64,000 nucleotides of DNA, from contig NZ_CP110636.1 in NCBI RefSeq assembly GCF_026153355.1, positions 5,208,001 through 5,272,000 on the forward strand, given 5' to 3'. The position numbers and the translations under genes are program-made. Below the pieces are notes generated by a model that saw only the letters and a program-made list of their open reading frames with translations, ran no database searches and was not told where the DNA came from. Positions 35,165 to 43,540 of the stretch are shown here, one piece after another (position 1 is the stretch's first letter; each line of letters opens with the position of its first letter). The stretch is from Streptomyces endophytica. GTDB taxonomy: Bacteria > Actinomycetota > Actinomycetes > Streptomycetales > Streptomycetaceae.

Positions 35165-35758
35165 ATGACTTCACCACGTACGGCATTCCTCACCGCCCCC
35201 CTCCTGATGGGCGGGTACGGCGTGCTCCGCATCATCGACGGCCTCGACGGCAGCCGCGGACCGGGCCCCGCATGGACCGCCGGCCACCTGTGCTTCCTCG
35301 GCGGGATCGCATTCTTCGTTCGGGGCTTCGGCCTGATGCGCGCGTGGGCGGGTCGCAACCGGCTGGCCACGGTGGGTCTTTGGACCGGCACGGCGGGAGC
35401 CGTTGCCGTCGCGGTGCAGTTCCTCATCGACCTCGCCGTCGGATTCGTCTCCGCCGACCACGGCGCCATGCAGGAGCTGTTCGCCCGCATCCAGGCGATA
35501 CCGGGAGTACTTCCGGCGTTCTACGACGTCGGGCCGCTGCTCTTCTTCGTCGGCCAGCTCATCCTCGTCGCCCAACTCGCCGTCCGGCGCATCCTCAAGC
35601 CCTGGGCGCCCGTCCTCGTCCTCATCGACACCACCCTGCCCTTCGCCGACAAGGACCTCATACCGCTCGGAGCCGCGCTCCTGCTGGTCTCCTTCGCGCC
35701 GCTGTACCGCCGCCGCCCGGCCACGCACCCGCCGCTCGGCACGTCACTGGCGGCGTGA
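35165..35758 (+). CDS. Integral membrane protein of unknown function
   Basis: A 197-residue protein from ATG 35165 (an upstream in-frame ATG at 35141 is less likely). Five to six hydrophobic helices are visible (FLTAPLLMGGYGVLRII, AGHLCFLGGIAFFVRGFGLM, LATVGLWTGTAGAVAVAVQFLIDLAVGFV, FYDVGPLLFFVGQLILVAQLAV, WAPVLVLIDTTLPF, IPLGAALLLVSFAPLY). The C-terminus is basic (YRRRPATHPP). No catalytic or transport signature was seen. It stands alone, with the G-run cluster upstream and a simple repeat downstream. The name can go no further than membrane protein. Confidence 0.8.
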   Translation: MTSPRTAFLTAPLLMGGYGVLRIIDGLDGSRGPGPAWTAGHLCFLGGIAFFVRGFGLMRAWAGRNRLATVGLWTGTAGAVAVAVQFLIDLAVGFVSADHGAMQELFARIQAIPGVLPAFYDVGPLLFFVGQLILVAQLAVRRILKPWAPVLVLIDTTLPFADKDLIPLGAALLLVSFAPLYRRRPATHPPLGTSLAA

Positions 35759-35787
35759 CACCACAGCCGCCACACGAGGCGAATCGG

Positions 35788-35850
35788 CCGTCCGTCCGTC
35801 CGTCCGGCCGTCCATCCATCCATCCGTCCATCCGTCCGTCCGTCCGTCCG
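35788..35850 (+). repeat. Tetranucleotide microsatellite (TCCG/TCCA)n
   Basis: About fifteen units of TCCG with interspersed TCCA and one GGCCG interruption fill the gap between two convergent genes. This is a simple sequence repeat, prone to slippage. Confidence 0.9.
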
Positions 35851-35868
35851 AAGGACAGTGCCTCGGCC

Positions 35869-36831
35869 TCAAGGAAGCAGGATCAACTTGCCCTTGGTGC
35901 GGCGGGCCAGCAGGTCCTCGTGGGCGTCGCGCGCGTGCCCGAGGTCGTATGCGGCACCGACCAGCGGCCGCAGGCGTCGCCGCGCGGCGAGGTCGAGCAG
36001 TTCCTCCAGTGCCGGACCACCGGCCCCCTTCCCGGCGATCAGCGGGATGAGCCAGAAGCCGGCGACGGTGATGCTGTCCACCGCGAGCCGGCCGGGGGCG
36101 AGGGGCGCGGCGGGCTGCCGGGAGGAGACACCGTACGTCACCAGGCGTCCGAGGTATCCGAGTGCGTCCAGTGCGGAGTCGAGGACGGGGCCACCGATGG
36201 CGTCCAGGATGATGTCGACCGGGTGTCCGTGATTGGCGTCGAGGACGCGCTCGCGGTAGCCCTCCGCGTCACCGTCGATCGCCGCGTCCGCGCCGAGTTC
36301 CAGGGCGAAGGCGCGCTTCTCGTCGGACGACGCGGTGGCGATGACGCGCCCGGCGCCGAACTCCCGGGCCAGCTGGACGGCGAGGCTGCCCGTCCCGCCC
36401 GCGGCGGCATGGACCACCACGCTCTCGCCGGGCCGTATCCGTGCGACCGAACGCAGCAGATGCCATGCCGTCAGCCCCTGGACGAGCAGCGCAAGCGCCT
36501 CGCCCGCGCTCACCCCGTCCGGTAGCGCGACCAGGTCGCGGTCGGCGACGACCGTCTTCGCGGCGTAACCGCCCTGCCCCACATAGCCGAGCACCCGTCG
36601 GCCGTCCGGGGTCCGGCCGACGACCTCCATGCCGGGGATACGCGGCAACGGCCCCTTCGGCGCGTACGGTCCCTCGGTGTGCTCGCCGGCGATCTGCTTG
36701 ATGTCACCGAAGTTGACGCCGGCGGCCTCCACCTCCACGAGGCTCCCGCCCCGCCCCGCCACCGGGTCCGGCACCTCGGCCTCCCGTAAGACCTCGGGGC
36801 CACCGAACCGCTCGTACCGCATCGCGCGCAT
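35869..36831 (-). CDS. Zinc-independent quinone oxidoreductase/MDR family NADPH oxidoreductase
   Basis: A 320-residue medium-chain reductase from ATG 36831 (GGGGAGAGG upstream). The GroES-like N-terminal domain shows MRYERFGGPEVLREAEVPDP and EAAGVNFGDIKQIAG. The cofactor domain has HAAAGGTGSLAVQLAREFGAGRVIATASSDEKRAFALELGADAAID, the AAGGxG loop of quinone reductase-type MDRs. No zinc ligands of alcohol dehydrogenases are present. Such enzymes reduce quinones or enones with NADPH. The physiological substrate is not clear. It converges with the membrane protein gene across the microsatellite and is divergent from the SMI1-like gene. Confidence 0.9.
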   Translation of the reverse strand: MRAMRYERFGGPEVLREAEVPDPVAGRGGSLVEVEAAGVNFGDIKQIAGEHTEGPYAPKGPLPRIPGMEVVGRTPDGRRVLGYVGQGGYAAKTVVADRDLVALPDGVSAGEALALLVQGLTAWHLLRSVARIRPGESVVVHAAAGGTGSLAVQLAREFGAGRVIATASSDEKRAFALELGADAAIDGDAEGYRERVLDANHGHPVDIILDAIGGPVLDSALDALGYLGRLVTYGVSSRQPAAPLAPGRLAVDSITVAGFWLIPLIAGKGAGGPALEELLDLAARRRLRPLVGAAYDLGHARDAHEDLLARRTKGKLILLP

Positions 36832-36911
36832 GGACACACCTCTCCCCGTACTGATCATCACGCCTGACCTCAGTGTCGCTCATGGCCCCGATGTCAGTGG
36901 CGTCCGCTTCA

Positions 36912-37909
36912 ATGACCGCCATGAACGAACGGGAACAACAGACCGCCCGGGAAGCACTCCTGTCGGCCATCCACCGCCTGGCCTGGCCGGGCACCGGCGA
37001 TCTGGTCTGTGAAGAGGCAGGCCATCCGGCGGGACACGTATGTCTGGTGCTGCCTCCGGCCGCGGTGAACACGTCGGGAGCTTCGCACCCATCGGACCCT
37101 TCGCACCGGCCTGACCTCTCCTCGCTCCAAGAGGCGCTCAGCGGACGCTACGGACAGCCGCGGAATCTGGCGATGGACGGATACGCCGATCCGACCGTCA
37201 CCCCGCGGACGGGGCTGCCGCTCCTGGCCCCGTTCGGTGAACGGCTCGTCGAGATGCGCGCTTGGGCGCACGGAGGCCGGTGGATCGGCTGCGGCAGTGC
37301 GCGTTTCGACGAGGGCATACGGCCCGTGGTGCTGGTCGCGGAGGGCCAGGATCCGGCGGCGGACGTACCGGAGGGCTCTTCCTGGTTGGACGGGGTCGTC
37401 GCCGTGACGGGATGGAACGCCTCCGGCACGCGCACGGTCGACTGGGCGGCGACCGAGGCCCGTCTCGGGACCCGCCTGCCCAGTGACTACAAGCGCCTGG
37501 TCGACATTTTCGGGGACGGCGCCTTCGACGAGTACCTCCAACTCCACGTCCCCGGCGCCTGCTTCAAGTCCACCGACCTCCTCCGGCACACGGAGTGGCT
37601 CAGCGAGTGGGCCAGCGCGGGAGGCGGCCGCCTGTGGGAACCGTACGAGCTGTACCCGCACCCGGCGGGCTCCTCCAGTGGGCGCGCACGGAACAGGCCG
37701 ACGCGTTCTTCTGGCTCACCGAAGGCACCGACCCCGACAGGTGGCCCGTCCTCATCACGGAAGACATCCCCGACTCATGGGTCCGCTTCGACGGTACGAC
37801 CACCGAATTCATCTACCGCATGCTCACCGACCGGCAGCACCCCTTCTCCACGGCCCGCTATTTCGACAGCCATTGGTTCGAGAGTTATGGACGCGAGAAA
37901 GAGGAGTAG
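36912..37909 (+). CDS. SMI1/KNR4 (SUKH) family protein, frame interrupted
   Basis: The protein begins near ATG 36912 or 36921; neither has a strong ribosome site. The N-terminal third resembles a helical immunity-type domain. Then comes the SUKH core (ATEARLGTRLPSDYKRLVDIFGDGAFDEYLQLHVPGA). After ELYP the frame is lost at the C run 37655-37657. One extra C continues as APGGLLQWARTEQADAFFWLTEGTDPDRWPVLITE and WVRFDGTTTEFIYRMLTDRQHPFS, the expected C-terminal SUKH half, ending at 37909. The total is about 332 residues. SUKH proteins are immunity proteins against contact toxins or general protein-binding modules. No toxin gene is adjacent. The break is probably a sequencing indel. Confidence 0.82.
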
Positions 37910-37948
37910 GCGGTGGGGGCACGGGCGCGGGCACGAGCGAGGAAACGG

Positions 37949-37986
37949 CAACGGCCGCCCCGACCGGGTGGTCGGGGCGGCCGTTG
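37949..37986. terminator. Very strong bidirectional terminator hairpin
   Basis: A perfect 17-bp stem (37949-37965 with 37970-37986) and a GGGT loop separate the SMI1-like gene from the convergent end of the diaminopropionate operon. One arm reads CAACGGCCGCCCCGACC. Confidence 0.85.
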
Positions 37987-38033
37987 GGCGGGTGGCAGGG
38001 CGGTATCGGTGAGTGCCCGTGCTCCGTGCGCCG

Positions 38034-39401
38034 TTACTTGCCGGCGGGTTGCGGGGTGTTCGCGCCGTTGCGGGTGGTGCGCCAGCGGGTGAGGACGAGG
38101 TGCGAGACGACGCCGAAGACCAGGCCCCAGAAGGCGGAGCCGACGCCGAGGAGGGTGACTCCCGATGCGGTGGTGAGGAAGGTGATCAGGGCGGCCTCGC
38201 GGTCCTTCTCCTCGGTGACCGCTCCGGTCAGGCCGCCGGCCAGCGCCCCGAGCAGGGCGACGCCGGCGATGGCGGCGACCAGTTCCTTGGGCAGGCCCGC
38301 GAAGAAGACCACGAGGGTGGTGCCGAAGGCGCCGATCAGGAGGTAGAACGCTCCGCACGCGACGCCCGCGATGTAGCGGCGCTTGGGGTCACGGTGGGAT
38401 TCGGGTCCGGTGCAGATCGCCGCGGTGATGGCCGCGAGGTTGATGGCGTGCGATCCGAACGGGGCGAGCAGCGTGGAGACCAGGCCGGTCGAGCCGATCA
38501 GCAGCCGGTCCTTGGGCTGGTATCCGGACGCGGTGAGGACCGCCATGCCGGGGGCGTTCTGCGAGGCCAGGGTGGCCAGGATCATGGGTACCGCGATGCC
38601 GATGAGCGAGGCGACCGAGAACTCGGGAGTGGTCAGTACGGGGCGGGCCAGCTCGATGCTGTGCAGGTTGATGTGCAGTCGCGAGGTGACGGCGCTGCAC
38701 ACCACGCCCGTGGCCAGCGCGATCAGCACGGCGTAACGCGGCAGCCACCGCTTGCCGAGCAGATAGGCCAGCAGGACGGGCCCGGCGATCCACGGCGCGG
38801 TCTTCAGGGAGGTGAAGAGTCCGGTGCCGAAGGAGAACAGGATGCCCGCGAGCATGGCCGCCACCACGGCCGTGGGGACCTGCCGGATGAGCCACCCGAA
38901 CACCCCGGTGAGTCCCACCAGGGTGATCACGACACCGGTGACGAGGAACGCACCGATGGCTTCCGGGTACGAGTAGGCGCCCAGGCTGGTGACCAGCAGG
39001 GCCGCGCCGGGCGTCGACCAGGCGGTGATGACCGGCATCTTCGTCCGCAGGCTGAGCCCGATGCAGGTCAGACCGCTGCCTATGGAGATGGCCCAGACCC
39101 AGGAGCCGGTCTGCGCCTGGTTCAGATGGCCGGCCGTGGCGGCGGCGAGCACGATCACCAGCGGGCCGGAGTACGAGACCACGACGGCCACGAATCCGGC
39201 GAGGACCGCGGACAGTGAAAGGTCGCCCATCAGGCCACGTCGGGCGGCAGGTTGGCCGGAATTCGCGGGTGCCGGGGTGCCCGTACCGCCCGTCGTGCCG
39301 GTGCTCTCGCTACTGGTGGTGCTCGTGCTGGTGTTGCCGGTGGTGCTGGTACTTGAGCTGGTGCTGTCGGTGGTGCTGGTGTTGCTGGTGTCTGAGCTCA
39401 C
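38034..39401 (-). CDS. benE: BenE family benzoate/H+ symporter-like transporter
   Basis: A 455-residue membrane transporter with about twelve helices. GTG 39401 overlaps the stop of the preceding gene by four bases. BenE-type blocks include GLMGDLSLSAVLAGFVAVVVSYSGPLVIVLAAA, LRTKMPVITAWSTPGAALL and LASQNAPGMAVLTASGYQP, the last a conserved central signature. It also has FGSHAINLAAITAAICTGPE. The first 50 residues are an unusual Ser/Thr-rich tail (STSTTGNTSTSTTSS) encoded by near-repeats. BenE imports benzoate in aromatic degraders, but no aromatic pathway is seen here. As the last gene of the sbnA-sbnB operon it may move the pathway product or a precursor. That role is inferred from linkage alone. 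Confidence 0.88.
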   Translation of the reverse strand: MSSDTSNTSTTDSTSSSTSTTGNTSTSTTSSESTGTTGGTGTPAPANSGQPAARRGLMGDLSLSAVLAGFVAVVVSYSGPLVIVLAAATAGHLNQAQTGSWVWAISIGSGLTCIGLSLRTKMPVITAWSTPGAALLVTSLGAYSYPEAIGAFLVTGVVITLVGLTGVFGWLIRQVPTAVVAAMLAGILFSFGTGLFTSLKTAPWIAGPVLLAYLLGKRWLPRYAVLIALATGVVCSAVTSRLHINLHSIELARPVLTTPEFSVASLIGIAVPMILATLASQNAPGMAVLTASGYQPKDRLLIGSTGLVSTLLAPFGSHAINLAAITAAICTGPESHRDPKRRYIAGVACGAFYLLIGAFGTTLVVFFAGLPKELVAAIAGVALLGALAGGLTGAVTEEKDREAALITFLTTASGVTLLGVGSAFWGLVFGVVSHLVLTRWRTTRNGANTPQPAGK

Positions 39402-40600
39402 GGGGCGTCCTTCGCGGCGCGTTCCAGTGCCTGCTCCAGATCGGCGATGAGGTCGGCCGGGTCCTCGACGCCGATGGACAGCCGGAGCATGTCCTTGGGT
39501 GATGTGCTGTCCGGTCCCTCGAATGTGTAGCGGTGTTCAATCAGGCTTTCCACCCCACCCAGGGATGTGGCGCGAATGAACAGTTCGCAATGTTCGGCCG
39601 CGCGCAGCGAACGCGTCCAGTCACCGGCGATGTGCAGCGAGAGCATGCCGCTGTAGCCGCCGGTCATCTGCCGGGAGGCGACCTTGTGCCCCGGGTCGGT
39701 GGGCAGGCCCGGGTAGGCGACCCGGCTGACCAGCGGGTGGGCGGAGAAGTGCTCGGCCAGGGTCATGGCGGAGGCCGATATCTGGCGCATGCGCGGGAAG
39801 AGCGTCCGTATGCCGCGGAGCAGCAGGTACGTCTCCCAGGGGCCGAGGATCGGGCCGGTCAGCCGGCGGTGCAGGCGCAGCCGCTCCCAGAGCGCCTGGT
39901 GCTCCTCGGTCGGGTCCGGGGCCGCCACGAGGAGGCCGGCCACCACGTCGTTGTGGCCGTTCAGGTACTTCGTGCCCGAGTGCATGATCAGGTCGGCGCC
40001 GAGGTCGAAGGGCCGGGTGTGCACCGGCGTGGGGACGGTGTTGTCCACGCCGAACAGCGCGCCGGCCCGGTGGGCGATCTCGGCGCAGGCCTCGAGGTCG
40101 GTGACCAGCCAGGTCGGGTTGGCCGGGGATTCCGCCCACAGCAGGGTGGTCGGTGCCGCGTTGACCGCCTGGGCCACCGCGTCCAGGTCGTCCATCGGGA
40201 CGCGTACGACCTCCAGGCCGCGCTGCTGCCCGAACTCCAGCAACCACTTGGTGAGGCCGAAGTACATGGTCTGCGGCACCACGACCCGGGCCCCGGCGGG
40301 CAGGACCTGGAAGACGGCGGTGGCGGCGGCCATGCCGGAGGAGAAGACCAGCGCGTCGGAACCGCCCTCCAGTCCGGCGACGACGCCCTCCACCTGCTCG
40401 TAGCCCGGGGTGCCCTGGTCCCGCAGATAGGCGAGGCCGGCCGGGGTGCGGTACTGGTCGTCGCGGGCGAAGGTCGCCCCCATGCTCACCGGCGGCGGCA
40501 CGGCACCGGTGGTCGGGCAGCGCCAGCCGTCGCCCTGGGCGGCTCGGGTCTCGACGCGGTACTCCCGGGTCCAGGGAGTGTAGGTCTCGCGGTTGCTCAT
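39398..40600 (-). CDS. PLP-dependent trans-sulfuration family enzyme (cystathionine gamma-synthase/lyase-like)
   Basis: A 400-residue fold-type I PLP enzyme from ATG 40600, overlapping the FAD-protein stop (ATGA) and overlapped by benE. Motifs are TFARDDQYRTPAGLAYLRDQGTPGYEQVEGVVAGLEGG, SSGMAAATAVFQVL (phosphate-binding), LLWAESPANPTWLVTDL, FGVDNTVPTPV (PLP Asp), the Schiff-base Lys in MHSGTKYLNGHNDVVAG and the C-terminal SLGGVESLIEH. The family includes cystathionine gamma-synthase, gamma-lyase and methionine gamma-lyase, all acting on beta/gamma-substituted amino acids. Linked to diaminopropionate synthesis, it may perform a beta- or gamma-replacement or elimination on an unusual amino acid rather than methionine metabolism. 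This is inference. Confidence 0.88.
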   Translation of the reverse strand: MSNRETYTPWTREYRVETRAAQGDGWRCPTTGAVPPPVSMGATFARDDQYRTPAGLAYLRDQGTPGYEQVEGVVAGLEGGSDALVFSSGMAAATAVFQVLPAGARVVVPQTMYFGLTKWLLEFGQQRGLEVVRVPMDDLDAVAQAVNAAPTTLLWAESPANPTWLVTDLEACAEIAHRAGALFGVDNTVPTPVHTRPFDLGADLIMHSGTKYLNGHNDVVAGLLVAAPDPTEEHQALWERLRLHRRLTGPILGPWETYLLLRGIRTLFPRMRQISASAMTLAEHFSAHPLVSRVAYPGLPTDPGHKVASRQMTGGYSGMLSLHIAGDWTRSLRAAEHCELFIRATSLGGVESLIEHRYTFEGPDSTSPKDMLRLSIGVEDPADLIADLEQALERAAKDAP

Positions 40601-42528
40601 GATGTCCTCTTGGTCAGGGCCGGCAGGGCGGTGCGGAGGGCGAGTTCGGCGTCCTTCAGCGCGCGGGACGGCGCGCCGGGCGAGGGGACGTAGTGGTTGT
40701 AGTAGCTGGACCCCTCGGTGTGCGGGCCGAGGAAGAACAGCGTGCGCCGGACCTCCCCGGCGGGGCCGATGCCTTGTCCCTCGCGGGTGACGTGGAGTCC
40801 GGCGACCCGGGTGCCGCGCCGGGCCAGGGTGGCGACGCGGCCGGCCGCGACGAGCCGGCCCAGCAGCGAGGTGGGCAGCCGGTCCGCGCTCGGCTCGGCG
40901 ACGTGGGCGTGCACGACGTGTCCGACCTCGACGCTCTCCGGGCCGGCCAGGCAGGTGGACTCCAGGCGCCACGGGCCCCGGCCGCACGGGGCGATGACCT
41001 TCGGGCGCGGCCCGGGGCCGAGCCGCAGCACGCCGGCGTCCAGCAACGACAGCAGTTCCGCCGACCGGTCCAACTGAGGGCCGATCACCAGGCGGTTGAC
41101 GGCGGAGTTGAACTCCCCGAAGAAGTGGTCCAGCGAGGGGTCGTCGACGCCCGGCGGGTCGATGACGGCCCGGAGGATGTCGCGGTGGTCGCGCAGCACC
41201 TCCAGGGCTTCCTTGACGGGGCTGGCGCCCAGCCCTTCGCGGGCCTCGGCCAGGTCGTCCGCGACCCGGGCGGCGAACCACTCGGCGTACGCCGCCGCGT
41301 CGGCCCACTGCCGGTCGGCGGGCTCCTCGGTCAGCACGCCGTGCAGCGGGTACGGCCCGAACTCCTCCCGTGCGGCGGCCAGCGCCCGGTCGCCGCCCGA
41401 GGTGGCCACCCGATGGGCGAACTCCGCGGCCGCGCCCGCGGCATCGCCCGTCCTGCGGGCCAGGACGGTGCGGTAATAGGTCAGTTCCATCTCGGCCTCG
41501 ACCAACGGCAGTACGTCGTCGAGGAAGTCGAGCCGACCGTCCGCACGCTGCCGGCGCAGGGCCTCGATCCGGTCCGTCGTCAGGACGAGGGGCGCGAAGC
41601 GCGCCCGGCCCGGGTTGAGGTGCGGACGGCTGCGCGAGGGCATCCCGGAACGGTTGGCCAGCACGATCCACGGTTCGCGGCCGCTGGGTACGTACCGCAG
41701 CCGTCCGCCGTCGTCCGCCGGTTCGTGCCGGCCACCGCGTCCCAGCGTCAGGCTGGCGATCACGTCCATGGCGGTCAGTCCCATGCCCAGCACGGCGACG
41801 TCGTCGCCGGGGGCGATGCTGTCCAGGGCGTCGGGCAGCGGGTAGGGGAGGGTGATCAGGCCATGGCCGGCGGGCGGTTCGGGCTGGGCGGCGGCCGGGA
41901 GGTGCAGGGTGTGGTGGCCGACGGTCACGAAGACCGCGTCGGCCTCCAGGTGGGTGCCGTCGTCGAGGAGGACGACCTCGCCGCCGTCCTCGCCCGGGCG
42001 GATGTCGGTGGCCGTGGTGGCGTGCCGCATCAGGGCGAAGCAGGGCGGTGCGGCGGCGACGATGCGCTCGGCCGCCCAGGTGAGGTATGCGCTCAGCAGC
42101 CTCCGGGGGAGGAAGTCGTTCGGCCGGATCTCCCGGCCCTCCCCCGCCCGTACGGTGTAGCCGTCCGCGCCCAGCCGCAAGTCCCTCTCCTGGCACCAGG
42201 CGTGGAGGGACGGGCCGCTGATCCCCGTGGGGCCGTCCACCATCTCGTCGTCCGCGAAGGCGGTGATCTGCGCGCACACCGTGTTGAGCAGGAGGTGGTC
42301 GGGCTGGTCGCGGAGGTGAAAACCGGGGCCGAGGGGCTGGGGGTCCACGAGGTGGACGGTGACCGGGAAGGGCTCCGCCAGGCACTGGCTGACGAGCCGC
42401 TCCACGATGCCCAGCCCGCGCGAGCCGGCGCCCACGATCGCGAGGGTGGTGTGCCGTTCGGCGTCCCGGGTGCCCGCCGGGGCTCCCGCGCGCTGCCCGT
42501 GGTCCGTGTACTGCTCCGTCGTTACCAC
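40597..42528 (-). CDS. FAD/NAD(P)-binding oxidoreductase (PF13454-type), function unknown
   Basis: A 643-residue flavoprotein-like enzyme starting at GTG 42528, overlapping the sbnB stop by seven bases. The first Rossmann motif is TTLAIVGAGSRGLGIVERL (near residue 30). Next come a conserved FHLRDQPDHLLLNTVCAQ segment and a second dinucleotide motif VAVLGMGLTAMDVIASLTLGRGG near residue 250. The C-terminal half contains FFGEFNSAVNRLVIGPQLDRSAELL and ends with FFLGPHTEGSSYYNHYVPSPG. Proteins of this type occur in siderophore and amino-acid natural-product operons, but the reaction is not established. N-hydroxylation or amino-acid oxidation are possibilities. It is the third of five tightly coupled genes, so it probably acts on a diaminopropionate-derived molecule. 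Confidence 0.82.
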   Translation of the reverse strand: MVTTEQYTDHGQRAGAPAGTRDAERHTTLAIVGAGSRGLGIVERLVSQCLAEPFPVTVHLVDPQPLGPGFHLRDQPDHLLLNTVCAQITAFADDEMVDGPTGISGPSLHAWCQERDLRLGADGYTVRAGEGREIRPNDFLPRRLLSAYLTWAAERIVAAAPPCFALMRHATTATDIRPGEDGGEVVLLDDGTHLEADAVFVTVGHHTLHLPAAAQPEPPAGHGLITLPYPLPDALDSIAPGDDVAVLGMGLTAMDVIASLTLGRGGRHEPADDGGRLRYVPSGREPWIVLANRSGMPSRSRPHLNPGRARFAPLVLTTDRIEALRRQRADGRLDFLDDVLPLVEAEMELTYYRTVLARRTGDAAGAAAEFAHRVATSGGDRALAAAREEFGPYPLHGVLTEEPADRQWADAAAYAEWFAARVADDLAEAREGLGASPVKEALEVLRDHRDILRAVIDPPGVDDPSLDHFFGEFNSAVNRLVIGPQLDRSAELLSLLDAGVLRLGPGPRPKVIAPCGRGPWRLESTCLAGPESVEVGHVVHAHVAEPSADRLPTSLLGRLVAAGRVATLARRGTRVAGLHVTREGQGIGPAGEVRRTLFFLGPHTEGSSYYNHYVPSPGAPSRALKDAELALRTALPALTKRTS

Positions 42529-43523
42529 CGGCGGGTCTCCCCGAAGAAGTTGGGGACCGCGATGGCCGAGCCGGCCGCCCGGGCCTGCTGCAGGACGTAC
42601 GCGCCGACGGCCAGGTCGAGGACGCCGAGGCCGAACGGCGAGAAGATCACCGGCCGTTCCTCGGACACCGTCACCTCGCCGTTCAGGACACCGGCGAGCG
42701 TGCCGGTCACGAAGTCCCGCGAGCCGGTCAGCTGCTCCGCGAGGTGCGGCGAGGTGTTGGCCTTCAGGCAGTGGTCGACGTCATCGAGGACGTTGTCCGC
42801 CGCGAGCACCACCTCGGGCGCGAGGTCCCGCAGCGAGATGTTCAGCACGAGCTGGCCGGGCTTGAACGGCGTGGTGACGTACGGCTCCAGGGCGGTGGTG
42901 GCGAAGACCACGGTCTCGGCCTCCAGCGCCGTGCCCAGGTCGGGGGTGAAGGAGGCGGGGCGCTGCTGGGTGGTGCGCAGGTGGTCGACGAGGGCCTGGC
43001 CCGACTCCTCGTGGAGGTCGTGCACGAGGTAGGCGTCCGGGGTTGCGCCCGCGGCGTGGAGGTAGTCGCAGATGTTGCGGGCGATGACACCGCCGCCGAC
43101 GATCGCGATCCGCGTGCCCTCGAATCCGCCCGGGCGCAGGGTGGTTGCGGCCACGGCGGCGGACGCCGCGGTGCGGGCGGCGCTGATGTTCGCGGCTTCC
43201 AGGCAGGCGATCGGGTAGCCGGTCTCGTAGTCGTTGAGGATGAGCACGGCCGAGGCGCGGGGCTTCCCGACCTGGGTGTTCTTGGGGAAGCTGGCGATCC
43301 ACTTGATGCCCGCGAGCTGGACGTCGGCGCCGAGGTAGGCGGGCAGCGCGATGATCCGGGAGTCGGGCTTCTCCGGGAACCGGAGGAAATAGCTGTCGGG
43401 GTTGATGCTTTCCCCGGCCTCATGGCTGCGATATGCCTGGCTGACGATGCCGAGTACCTCGGCCCGTTGGTCGCTCAGGATCTCGCGAACGGTCTCGCCC
43501 GCCACCACGTCGAAGTCGAACAT
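42522..43523 (-). CDS. sbnB: SbnB-like 2,3-diaminopropionate synthase (ornithine cyclodeaminase family)
   Basis: A 333-residue NAD-dependent enzyme of the ornithine cyclodeaminase/mu-crystallin family. In staphyloferrin B synthesis SbnB oxidatively cleaves N-(2-amino-2-carboxyethyl)-L-glutamate (ACEGA) to L-2,3-diaminopropionate and 2-oxoglutarate. ATG 43523 is preceded by GGAGAGG at 10 nt; an upstream GTG is too close to that site. Visible features are SYFLRFPEKPDSRIIALPAYLG and GIKWIASFPKN (substrate-contact region), ARTAASAAVAATTLRPGG, the Rossmann loop IAIVGGGVIARNICDYLHAAG and FSPFGLGVLDLAVGAYV. It begins 17 bases after the SbnA stop, as in other Dap pathways (VioK, ZmaV and relatives). 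The assignment is strong because partner SbnA is adjacent. Confidence 0.92.
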   Translation of the reverse strand: MFDFDVVAGETVREILSDQRAEVLGIVSQAYRSHEAGESINPDSYFLRFPEKPDSRIIALPAYLGADVQLAGIKWIASFPKNTQVGKPRASAVLILNDYETGYPIACLEAANISAARTAASAAVAATTLRPGGFEGTRIAIVGGGVIARNICDYLHAAGATPDAYLVHDLHEESGQALVDHLRTTQQRPASFTPDLGTALEAETVVFATTALEPYVTTPFKPGQLVLNISLRDLAPEVVLAADNVLDDVDHCLKANTSPHLAEQLTGSRDFVTGTLAGVLNGEVTVSEERPVIFSPFGLGVLDLAVGAYVLQQARAAGSAIAVPNFFGETRRW

Positions 43524-43540
43524 GAAAAACACACCTCTCC

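Noticed and set aside
35788-35850. CRISPR array
   Set aside because: The repeats are 4-bp units without spacers; this is a microsatellite.
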